From: Tranzscheliella williamsii
Taxonomy: Eukaryota; Basidiomycota; Ustilaginomycetes; Ustilaginales; Ustilaginaceae
Length of the DNA stretch: 64,000 nucleotides
Assembly: GCA_023212725.1 (NCBI GenBank)
Contig: JALBYF010000009.1
Location: 62,001-126,000 of the forward strand
Direction of reading: 5' to 3'
Part shown: piece after piece, positions 54,569-64,000 of the stretch
Layout of the letters: every line of letters starts with the position of its first letter
Numbering within the stretch: position 1 is the first letter of the stretch
Position numbers and translations under genes: made by a program
Notes under the pieces: model-generated
What the model was told of the DNA's origin: nothing
The model's input: only the letters and a program-made list of their open reading frames with translations
Databases searched by the model: none

Positions 54569-55249
54569 ATGCTCGGGTCACTGCTGCTTGCAGTGCCTAC
54601 TTTTCTGGCGCGTCTAGCTCTAGCTATCCCGGCCGACGTATATTCGCCCGTGACGCTAAGCGACCAATGCCAGCAGTCCGATGCATACTGTATCTATATA
54701 GACCAGCTGCAGAAATCGGTCGTGTACATGTCTCCATTTTCAAAAACTGACAATCGTACGTATTACACTGGCGTCGCCCTTGTGTTCAGGATCCGCCTGG
54801 TTTTGCCTTCTAGGGTAGCTTACCGAGAACGTATTCCTTGCCGCTCCACTCTATTTCTTCCAGAGGGGGGCTTCCTGTTCCAAAGGAGCGTCTATCAAGC
54901 GTCGCCGATCAAGGTGTGCTACGGGGGGTGCTGCATAGCGGTCTCATTCGTGCCTGGCGGCAGCTGCGTTGGGATCGAGTACCAGAATCACACTACGGGC
55001 GAGAGCGGCCACCTCTTGGGCCGGTTCGCCAACGACCTCGACCGCAAGGTGGGCCCCAGGGCGGACATGCCAAAGCGCCTCACCGCCTGTCCCGAAGGCG
55101 AGAACCCGACCCCGTACGCCGTGATCGAAGTCAGACCCGGCAAATCCCACGACACCTCATCCGCATCGTCTACCGACCCATCAGAACCCGCTCCTGCAGA
55201 CCCTGTCCTGCAGGGTAATGCGCAACAGGGCCCCCCATACGCATTCTAG
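54569..55249 (+). CDS. Putative small secreted cysteine-rich protein (effector candidate)
   Basis: Open frame of 226 aa. The N-terminus MLGSLLLAVPTFLARLALAIPA is a good signal peptide with likely cleavage near residue 20. Cysteines fall at 34, 41, 91, 117, 121, 122, 133 and 164, an even number compatible with disulfides. N-glycosylation sequons are N62-R-T and N140-H-T. A distinctive core reads KVCYGGCCIAVSF. The tail is Ser/Pro-rich and disordered. No family recognised. GTACGT at 54756 and a pyrimidine-tract acceptor ending at 54863 could define a 108-bp in-frame intron; its removal gives 190 aa and drops Cys91. Secretion is inferred; a role in host interaction is only a possibility raised by the likely smut origin. 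Confidence 0.6.
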   Translation: MLGSLLLAVPTFLARLALAIPADVYSPVTLSDQCQQSDAYCIYIDQLQKSVVYMSPFSKTDNRTYYTGVALVFRIRLVLPSRVAYRERIPCRSTLFLPEGGFLFQRSVYQASPIKVCYGGCCIAVSFVPGGSCVGIEYQNHTTGESGHLLGRFANDLDRKVGPRADMPKRLTACPEGENPTPYAVIEVRPGKSHDTSSASSTDPSEPAPADPVLQGNAQQGPPYAF

Positions 55250-55454
55250 CCCAGGGCCGCTCAATCCTTTCCGCACCTGGTGCAGGCCAAGTCCCATTCC
55301 GCTTCTTCCACCTCAGCAGACCACGTCAGCGCTTCGAAGCTCGTTGAGTCATGCTTTATAAGTAATACAGGCAACCACAAACTCTCTGATCTTATAGTAC
55401 ATTGTGACAGTAAGGTAATGCGCACAAATACATGAGAAGAGCTCTGGCGTCAAT

Positions 55455-58400
55455 TCAGGGAACTGGGTGCCAATTGGTGTCACGCCTGGTGGATAGGAAG
55501 ATGTCTGCTGGGTCATCAGGCTTGCGCCACGCACTCTTAGAGGAGGGTACGAGGTTGGTCACAAGGAAACGTCGGCCTTCTTGAAGCAGCTCGCCAAGTC
55601 GGGCAGCATCCCACACAGTGAGCTGGACCGTTCGTGCGTATGGATTCTTCTTACGACTCGCATTCGAGGGCTTGTCGCCTGACATCCCGGCTGAGGTGGG
55701 AGGTGGCGGTAGACGTGCATCCCGAAACCTAACGACTCGGAAGTCGCGAACTCGGCGAGGAGGGCAAAGCCGATCGAGACCGCTGTGTATTTGCTCGAGA
55801 GTGTGCTCGCTCTCAGCGGCCAAAGCGGCTCTTACCATGGTCTGTAGCCATGGGACGAGCGCAGTGCCATTTTGGACAACTGCTTCTTTGACGGCGGCAG
55901 ATGGGCTGGGATGCTTACGCAAAAATATAAAAACCTGGCCTGCCAACGCTTCCATGCGCCCAGACTCGTCGTCAGGCAAGGTCGGCAAGAATGTGTCGTG
56001 GCCTAATGAGCCCAGACAGTGGCTTAGCTCCCTCAAGCGCTTGTTCTCTAGCTCGGACTCCATCTCGAGCCGCTGCAAGGCTTCTTCTCGACGGCTCTGC
56101 CAAGCCTCAGCCTCCTCTGCTTCTTCCGCCTCTCCTCGAGGCGCGGAGCATTGGGTATGGAGCCTTTCGGCGTCTACATAAGCGATCGGAAACACCTTCA
56201 GGACAATGATGTCCATCATCGAAACAGGCCCGCCATCAGGAGTCAGGCTCCGTAGGCTTGCAATGAAGGGCTGCGAAGCGAACCCCAGCCTGGCGTCCCA
56301 CCTTGCCAGAGAGACCGAGTTCGCACTGAGCACCAGACTCGACATATGGAAAGCAGACAAGACCTCGTTGCCCTCGCCTTGACTATCTAGCCTTGCACCC
56401 ATGATGGCCAGCTTCTGACCGACTCGTACACGGCCACGCCGGCAAGCTCGAGCCAATACTGAATCGGTTCGAGCCTGAATGCGATACCAGCCGTCCGATA
56501 GTTCAAGAGAAATAGTTCTCTGAACGGCAACGGCGCCGGATTTATCGTTGACTTCTTCTTCCTCCTCAGATATGCGAGAGACAACTAGTACAACTGGCCT
56601 TCCCGCGGAGGAGTCGTGCTCTTGTATCCTCTTAATGGACGAGCGCTGCGCCTGATAGTGCTCCCTTTCGTAACGGTACAGCAGCTGTCTGATCACCTCG
56701 TCCCAATTCCAAAAGCTCGCTGCTTGCTCCGGGCAGTGCCGGCAGAGAGATGCCAATTTCCAGAGAACAAGATTCCAGTGATTGCTGACCCACTGTAGTG
56801 AGGCAGCACTGCAACCTCGCATTTTGAGCTCATCCAGAGCCTGTTGTTGCCTCAGAAGGTCACCATTGGGACCTTCAAAGCCGTAGTATGCGGCTTTACT
56901 GGGCTCTTTTAGAATCACAATCACTTCGTCTGGTGCCCCTTTTGCGACGGCTTGCATCGCCGAGTTTGCTTCCGGTCTACCCACATCAGAAAGGGTTTTT
57001 CTGACGACAGGTGGTGTGAGATCAAACACCGCAGAAGACGCACATAGACCAGCTCCCGCTCGAAGTGCGGTGGTAGCACTGCTTGCTGACCTGCTCGTAG
57101 GAGAAGGCAAATGCTTTCCTCGTAATGACGGGCTCTGAGCGAGCGCACTTGCATCCATTCTAGGCCGCTTCCCTTGTTTGAAGGGAGTGACAAATCTTGG
57201 CAAAGCCCGTTTCTTGCTCGCACTTCCAACCTCCACTCGAGGAGTCGTACCGAGTGAGATACGTTTGATCGATTGTGGCGTAGTGACGTTAACTTTATGC
57301 TGCCCGATAACCTTGTCATGCCTCAGCGGGCTGGAACGCTGCGAGATTGCAGGTAACTTTGATGTACTAACAGGGCTCTTTGTGATGCACGCCGGAGAAT
57401 TCGGTTCGGCAGTTCGACACCTAGTGGACTGTAGCTTCGACGGGTTCGCATACTCGTCTTCCGGCTGGGTGTTGCCCAGAGTTGATGCCACTGCCTGTGC
57501 GGGAGTGACCTCCCGGAGTGGTGGTCGAGTGACGTCCATTTCAGAGTCGAAAGATGGCTTTCTAGGCGGGACCATGTCGTCCTTCTTTATTGGTGGCACA
57601 AAGGCGGGCGTGAAAAGTTGTAAGGGGGGCCTACCAGCCTGGGAAGAATAAGGGATTTCTTCAGATTCATTCAGATCCACAAACAGCCTCTTTGCAGCTT
57701 CTAGAGCCTTGTCGCTCAACTTCACGGTTTTTCCACGGCCAATCTTGAAGCCAGCAAATTCTGGATTCAGGAATGAGGACATTTGTGCTGCGTCCGGCGG
57801 GGGGCCAAATGGATCTCCGTCGACATTGTCAACGACCGGATTTTTTGTTCTTGTAACAGCTTGCCAGCCATGATACTCGGAAGACTCCTGCGTTGGAAGG
57901 TGGATTGAGGACGTCATGGGAGCTGATAAGGGGGCAAGCGATCGCGTCCTCTGAGTGGGTGGGCTTAGCTGAACATCGTCAAAGGCATCTACGTCTAGCC
58001 CGTCGAATAGAAGCGAATGATCATCCTCGTCTTCAAGGATGCCTGGCACGATTACCTGTGAAGCCAACGCGTCCGCTTCGTCACGTTCTGCGTCGATAAT
58101 ATCCTGGGCCTCTACGCCAGCAGTTGCTGGAGGTACCGTGTTGACTCCCGCCTCGCAGCCGTCTGGTAGTGACTGGTTGTTCGCACCCGGCGTTTTGAAT
58201 ACAAGGGAGCTGACATGGGACGGAGCTGTAACGCACCCGGTTGCAGAGCTAGATAACCTTTCGCTGTTTTCCGCAAAAACAGCCTGAGCTGAGTCTATGT
58301 CATCCTGCGAGGGGAGGATCGAAGGCCACCCTGTATTGCGCTGCGAGTTTAAGCCAAGATCCGCCTTGTGGACCTCTGTATGAGAGTCAAGATCCGCCTT

Positions 58401-58535
58401 GCGATCTTCTGAACTAGAATTGAGTGATGCGACAGGGAGCGATTCCTCCCGGATAGAATGCAAGTCGTGAAGAATGGATCGCTGGGTGGCGGCTTCTTCG
58501 TCCCCGGCCGGATCACCGCCGGTGAACGGCTCCAT
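55455..58535 (-). CDS. BRH2: BRCA2 homologue (Brh2-type recombination mediator)
   Basis: Intronless, 1026 aa. Loads Rad51 on single-stranded DNA in homologous recombination and binds Dss1. A disordered acidic N-terminus leads to a single BRC-like element, FAGFKIGRGKTVKLSDKA then LEAAKRLF (about residues 260-285). A basic segment follows (PRFVTPFKQGKRPRM, about 446-460). The DNA-binding region starts with the helical domain near 553-640, including SLQWVSNHWNLVLWKLASLC and RSSIKRIQEHD, both very close in pattern to human BRCA2, and the first OB fold near 645-760. A second OB-like part and a basic C-terminus (AWRKPDDPADIFLSTRRD) follow; smut Brh2 has a further Rad51-binding element at that end. 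The ATG at 58535 is the first in frame. Divergent from CTF8. Confidence 0.93.
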   Translation of the reverse strand: MEPFTGGDPAGDEEAATQRSILHDLHSIREESLPVASLNSSSEDRKADLDSHTEVHKADLGLNSQRNTGWPSILPSQDDIDSAQAVFAENSERLSSSATGCVTAPSHVSSLVFKTPGANNQSLPDGCEAGVNTVPPATAGVEAQDIIDAERDEADALASQVIVPGILEDEDDHSLLFDGLDVDAFDDVQLSPPTQRTRSLAPLSAPMTSSIHLPTQESSEYHGWQAVTRTKNPVVDNVDGDPFGPPPDAAQMSSFLNPEFAGFKIGRGKTVKLSDKALEAAKRLFVDLNESEEIPYSSQAGRPPLQLFTPAFVPPIKKDDMVPPRKPSFDSEMDVTRPPLREVTPAQAVASTLGNTQPEDEYANPSKLQSTRCRTAEPNSPACITKSPVSTSKLPAISQRSSPLRHDKVIGQHKVNVTTPQSIKRISLGTTPRVEVGSASKKRALPRFVTPFKQGKRPRMDASALAQSPSLRGKHLPSPTSRSASSATTALRAGAGLCASSAVFDLTPPVVRKTLSDVGRPEANSAMQAVAKGAPDEVIVILKEPSKAAYYGFEGPNGDLLRQQQALDELKMRGCSAASLQWVSNHWNLVLWKLASLCRHCPEQAASFWNWDEVIRQLLYRYEREHYQAQRSSIKRIQEHDSSAGRPVVLVVSRISEEEEEVNDKSGAVAVQRTISLELSDGWYRIQARTDSVLARACRRGRVRVGQKLAIMGARLDSQGEGNEVLSAFHMSSLVLSANSVSLARWDARLGFASQPFIASLRSLTPDGGPVSMMDIIVLKVFPIAYVDAERLHTQCSAPRGEAEEAEEAEAWQSRREEALQRLEMESELENKRLRELSHCLGSLGHDTFLPTLPDDESGRMEALAGQVFIFLRKHPSPSAAVKEAVVQNGTALVPWLQTMVRAALAAESEHTLEQIHSGLDRLCPPRRVRDFRVVRFRDARLPPPPTSAGMSGDKPSNASRKKNPYARTVQLTVWDAARLGELLQEGRRFLVTNLVPSSKSAWRKPDDPADIFLSTRRDTNWHPVP

Positions 58536-59327
58536 GGTTGCGCCCAGGAAGGGTGTCCAGGGCTTCCGAGCCAGTAACTATTTCTGTTCTGTCTCCCTAG
58601 CTGTCGACGCCGGAGGAAGAATGCTGGATGGTGCAGGACAGCCTGATCAGAGCTCAGTAATACGCTGAGATGAATGCGCACGGCATTTTCTCATCGCCGC
58701 TAAGGTTGAGAAAAGGGGCTTCAAGGAAGGCATAGGCGCCTGGCCCTGTCGGAGTATGCCGATGAATCGATTGCGATGAAAGACGGCGCAATCTGGGCCA
58801 CTTCTTGTCGATGATGAGGTTGACGACACCGATTATCGGAACCTCCCCACCACTAAAGCAACGCGAAGGGAAGCAAAGCAGCCTCACGACACGTCCGCTC
58901 TTCGCCTTCTCCACATGAATCAGGAGAAAAGTAACACGTTGAAGCGCAAGCATAGATATCATCGGGGAATCAACCCGATGAGTACTCCTACCGATATAAC
59001 ACGCTCTGAATTCGCGTGCGCTTCGGTGCCCTCGCCACCTCGAACTTAGACCGCGGACAATGGGCTCGAAAGTATCGTGCTGAAGCTGACGCTTTCCAAG
59101 TTGCCATGAACTTGAACCAGCAAGCACGAAGACCACAACACGTCGTTCAGTAACGCGTGGATCTAATGAAAGAGGTGCCTGAAGGTAAGGGAACTGATGG
59201 ATCCGCTCCACTTCAGCAAAAGCCACACGAGCGAATTTTCCGCCGATCAACCTTCAGTCCGACAAACAGCGAATCTCTGCATGACTTGTACTCTGTATGC
59301 TTGTGCAAAGTAGTGTTAAGAACCCGA
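58536..59327. promoter_or_regulatory. Divergent promoter region BRH2 / CTF8 with ACGCGT box
   Basis: 792 bp between start codons. One ACGCGT box at 59153-59158 sits in CAGTAACGCGTGG, 13 bases identical to 52943-52955 upstream of the 508-aa gene. The box is 170 bp upstream of the CTF8 ATG. An open frame on minus at 58654-59250 has no ATG-supported domain and is treated as noncoding. Confidence 0.5.
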
Positions 59328-59753
59328 ATGCGGACGTGCAATGCGAGCAAGCTGTCTATTCGGGACTCATCTCCGTCTGTGCAGCTCCCAGTCACTGTGG
59401 CAACTGGAAATGTGTACACGCCATCTACTGGGCTGCACGAAATGTGGATGGTAAGTGGGTCAGGTACCGCGCGCGCTAAGCCAAGATTAGAACCTGGACG
59501 CTGCGTTGTTACGCGCTGCCGCGTCGACCGAAGTAGCTTAGAGCACAGCCAGGTTGCGGAACTCCAGGGCTCAGATCGGGCATTGCACGTGAGCTGGAGT
59601 GGCGGTACGGCCGCCTTCTCTGACCCTGCCGCAGTAGTCCTTAGCAAAACCGTAGAGCTATGCATTGGATATCGAGGCTCAGCGGTACTGAAAGGACTCA
59701 AGAAATATCAAGCCTACGATGACGCTGACGGGGAGAGCGGCTCGACTTGTTAA
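59328..59753 (+). CDS. CTF8: CTF8-like subunit of the Ctf18 clamp loader, 2 exons
   Basis: Ctf8 is the small subunit of the Ctf18-Dcc1-Ctf8 replication factor C complex, needed for PCNA loading and sister-chromatid cohesion. Exon 1 is 59328-59450 and exon 2 is 59553-59753; the 102-bp intron (GTAAGT...CCAG) joins LHEMWM to VAELQGSDR. This restores the W-x-(L/V)-x-E-L-Q-G family motif. The C-terminus TVELCIGYRGSAVLKGLKK then YQAYDD fits the strand pattern L-x-I-G-x(4)-L-x-G-x-x-x-L-x-K-P-x-A-V of Ctf8, with P replaced by Y. The product is 107 aa, close to the family size. The intron length is a multiple of three without a stop, so a longer unspliced frame exists. Similarity is short, so confidence is moderate. 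Confidence 0.55.
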   Translation: MRTCNASKLSIRDSSPSVQLPVTVATGNVYTPSTGLHEMWMVSGSGTARAKPRLEPGRCVVTRCRVDRSSLEHSQVAELQGSDRALHVSWSGGTAAFSDPAAVVLSKTVELCIGYRGSAVLKGLKKYQAYDDADGESGSTC

Positions 59754-60548
59754 GTGTAGATCGGCAACCCGTCATCATAGAATTTACTGCACAGCAGCTA
59801 TTTTAGATCAGCATGAGAGCGGATGCTACATCCATACACTCTGGCTATTCTGAGGTTCGACGAATCGGGCACGTCGATGAAGGTTGTGCTGTAATCGTGC
59901 GTAGGCTGATGTGTTGGCTGGTGTGCCTGGCGTTTCGTGCCGCGGACGCATTGCTGGCATGTCGCAAGTCCGTTTGAGAGGCGAAACTTGCAGCGATGCG
60001 GTGGCATTTTGAATGATTGTGGTTATTGGACCCGCTCCAGCTGGCATTCACATTTGGACGCTCGCAAAAGTGATGTGTTGCGTGTCTCGCGCTGATCGAT
60101 TTTGGTTTGGTTTGGCTGCACCAATTCGCCCGCCTTGGCTCGAGCCCCTTTTTGGAAAGCAACACTTGCTCACACGCGCGCAGCGACGATACTTCTCTCG
60201 CCCAAAGCAACACAGCCGATCCTCCAAATCGCCTATGCGCGTCCAAGCCGAGCCAAATCCAGGCCCTGACCGGCCCGTTTACTTCGCTCATCACTCTCCT
60301 CGTCGACGCCCTTAAATCTCTCTCTTGATATCGAGCAATCGCCTGCTTCCATCCCTTGCCTCCCTCCGCCCGTCCACCGTATACGTTTCTCGCTTTTGCC
60401 TCTTTCTACCTTCCTTTTCACAACATAACACGACTGGTCGTCGCGCTTTTCCTTCTCTTTCCCTCTCTGCTTTTGCCGAGCGTCGTTAGGCAGTGCCTCA
60501 CCCTCAGCTTCATCACTCCGACACCGTCTCGTGGCAGTAGTACACAAG
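59754..60548. promoter_or_regulatory. GFA1 promoter and leader
   Basis: 795 bp between CTF8 and GFA1. The final 200 bp are strongly pyrimidine-rich (CTCGCTTTTGCCTCTTTC and similar), like leaders of highly expressed fungal genes. No gene recognised. Confidence 0.5.
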
Positions 60549-62742
<2,194 letters not shown>

Positions 62743-63039
62743 ACTGTGCCGGAGGAGGCTTTGTTTACTATTCCCTGTGTCCCATCACGAGATTGTTGAC
62801 CGCTCCGCGTCGGCCATAAGGCTCTGGCATGTATTTGCGACGCGATCAAGGCCCAGCTCTGACTGTACTCCTTCACGATGGCTCGAAATGACAAACTGCG
62901 ATCTTTACTATAGCTTCAGCAGGTGTGATCGCTGCGGCCAGACAGCTTGGGCGACCTCGCGGTGTGTGGCACGTATGCGTGTGTATTACGACGGGGTGTG
63001 CGGATGCGATACAGTTGTAGCGTGGGCGAGGATGGAGTG
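62743..63039. other. Convergent intergenic region
   Basis: 297 bp between the GFA1 and E2 stop codons; nothing recognised. Confidence 0.5.
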
Positions 63040-64000
63040 TCAGCGCAAGAGGCCGAGCCAGAGAGAAGGGGACTCTACGAGCTGTTTCCAGCGGTTGACG
63101 AGGCGGGCGAGGTCGGCGCCTTGGACGATGCGGTGGTCTGCGGTGAAGGAGACGGGCATGATGAGGCGGCGGACGATGGCGGCGGGGTCGGTGACGCGGA
63201 GGGTGGGGATTTCCGAGGCGAAGCGCGGGAGGATGCGGCTGCGGCCGAGTGCGCCGATGGCGAGCTGGCCGGTCGGGGGCAGGAGCGGATGGGTGTAGGT
63301 GCCGCCGCCGACGGAGCCGATGTTGCTCAGTGTCACCGTCCCCGTCGCGCGCAGGTCGGCGGGCGACAAACCGCGCGCCGACGCCGCCCGGCTCTGCAGC
63401 CTCGCAATCGACCCTGCCAGATCGTAAACCCCCTGCGCCTGCACACCCCGGATGCACGGCGTCAAGAGCCCCACCCGACTCGTCAGCGCAATCGAAATAT
63501 CGTGGCTCTGCCGTCGCTCCAGCTTGTTCTCGCTCGTCAAAATCGACCGGAACATCGGATGCTCGTCCAGCGCCAAGCTCATCGCCTTGACCAGCAACGG
63601 CAGCAGTGTCAGCTTGGAATAAGCCGCCTCGGCATCAACAGGCGCAGTATAGCTATCCGGAATCGCCTTGGATAGCATCTTGCGGACCTCGTCGAGCTCT
63701 GTCACATCCACCTCGTCCGAGTAGGCAAAGTGGGGGGTTTGGAGCGTCGCCGTCATCGCCTTGAACATGGCTCGCTGAACTGGAGTCAGTTCGATGGTTT
63801 CTCTCGCTGCGGACTCTGCTGCGCCGGAAGGGCTTGCACTGGAAGAGGGAGCAGATGGAGGCGTTTGCCTACCGCCTTGTAGGTGGCTTAGGACGTCTTC
63901 CTTGGTGACCCTGCCATCCTTCCCTGTGCCTCTGACCTGGCTAAGCGCGACGTTGTTCTCCCTCGAGATCCTTCGAACTGCTGGAGTCGCGAGGACATCC
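63040..64000 (-). CDS. Branched-chain 2-oxoacid dehydrogenase E2 (dihydrolipoyl transacylase), partial
   Basis: C-terminal 319 codons of an E2 chain; the start and lipoyl domain lie beyond the right edge. The first visible residues form the peripheral E3-binding domain (ATPAVRRISRENNVALSQVR, TGKDGRVTKEDVL), then an Ala/Ser/Pro linker, then the acyltransferase core. Core motifs AMTATLQTPHFAYSDEVDVTEL, LLPLLVKAMSLAL and GTVTLSNIGSVGGG match the branched-chain (DBT) type better than pyruvate or 2-oxoglutarate E2. The active-site segment reads TADHRIVQGADLARL: the catalytic His is present, but the usual Asp of H-x-x-x-D-G is Gln. It converges with GFA1, 297 bp apart. The mitochondrial complex degrades Leu, Ile and Val. 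Confidence 0.88.
   Translation of the reverse strand, partial: DVLATPAVRRISRENNVALSQVRGTGKDGRVTKEDVLSHLQGGRQTPPSAPSSSASPSGAAESAARETIELTPVQRAMFKAMTATLQTPHFAYSDEVDVTELDEVRKMLSKAIPDSYTAPVDAEAAYSKLTLLPLLVKAMSLALDEHPMFRSILTSENKLERRQSHDISIALTSRVGLLTPCIRGVQAQGVYDLAGSIARLQSRAASARGLSPADLRATGTVTLSNIGSVGGGTYTHPLLPPTGQLAIGALGRSRILPRFASEIPTLRVTDPAAIVRRLIMPVSFTADHRIVQGADLARLVNRWKQLVESPSLWLGLLR

Noticed and set aside
54756..54813. Candidate 58-bp intron GTACGT...TTCTAG in the secreted-protein gene
   Set aside because: Splicing there creates an in-frame TAG immediately; the 54863 acceptor is the only productive alternative.
58654..59250. Open frame of 198 codons on minus between BRH2 and CTF8
   Set aside because: It begins without an ATG, has no recognisable motif, and overlaps the divergent promoter.
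59589..59634. Candidate second intron in CTF8 (GTGAGC...CCGCAG, 46 bp)
   Set aside because: It would be unusually short and the next codon would be TAG; the continuous exon fits the family length.

Overview
The window is nuclear DNA of a fungus, most likely a smut-type basidiomycete (Ustilaginomycotina). The grounds are short GT-AG introns (mostly 65-108 bp), compact gene spacing, many intronless genes next to multi-intron genes, a chitin synthase fused to a myosin-motor-like domain, and a BRCA2 homologue of the size and layout of smut Brh2. No species is claimed. Gene names come from protein motifs recognised by eye; no database was searched. Splice sites were assigned by hand from GT..AG signals, reading frame and family conservation.

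Left third (1-19.9 kb): a HUT1-type nucleotide-sugar transporter, a predicted mitochondrial membrane protein with TPR-like helices, an ABCG half transporter, a MOCOS-like class V aminotransferase without MOSC domain, the AP-3 delta subunit, Tim54, exosome Rrp46, the AP-2 mu subunit, a cysteine-free redoxin homologue and SmD1. Membrane traffic (AP-3, AP-2), mitochondria and RNA processing dominate.

Middle (20-42.4 kb): exonuclease Exo1, a GT90/CAP10-like glycosyltransferase, a very large Mdm1/SNX13-like PXA-RGS-PX protein, an unrecognised serine/proline-rich coiled-coil protein, Mog1 (three exons), Erg6 (six exons, one of 12 nt), dihydrofolate reductase divergent from the XPF/Rad1 nuclease (five exons), and the mitochondrial ATP synthase beta subunit. 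Erg6, Atp2 and Gfa1 are rich in CGA arginine codons where sampled, unlike most neighbours.

Right third (44.5-64 kb): the myosin-chitin synthase (1997 aa), an unrecognised 508-aa protein built around five copies of a P-x-[ILM]-x-P-R-x-[NS]-[KR]-A-[AS] motif with three ACGCGT boxes upstream, a small secreted cysteine-rich protein, the BRCA2/Brh2 homologue divergent from a small two-exon CTF8-like gene (another ACGCGT lies between them), glucosamine-fructose-6-phosphate aminotransferase whose first coding exon is only the ATG, and the C-terminal part of a branched-chain 2-oxoacid dehydrogenase E2 running off the right edge.

Three themes stand out. DNA repair and cohesion genes (EXO1, XPF/RAD1, BRH2, CTF8, with DHFR for nucleotide supply) recur. 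Cell-wall synthesis is represented by GFA1 (supplying the chitin precursor pathway) and the chitin synthase, with HUT1 and GT90 in the secretory pathway. Vesicle traffic is represented by AP-2, AP-3 and the PX protein. No transposon, CRISPR, tRNA or rRNA gene was recognised.
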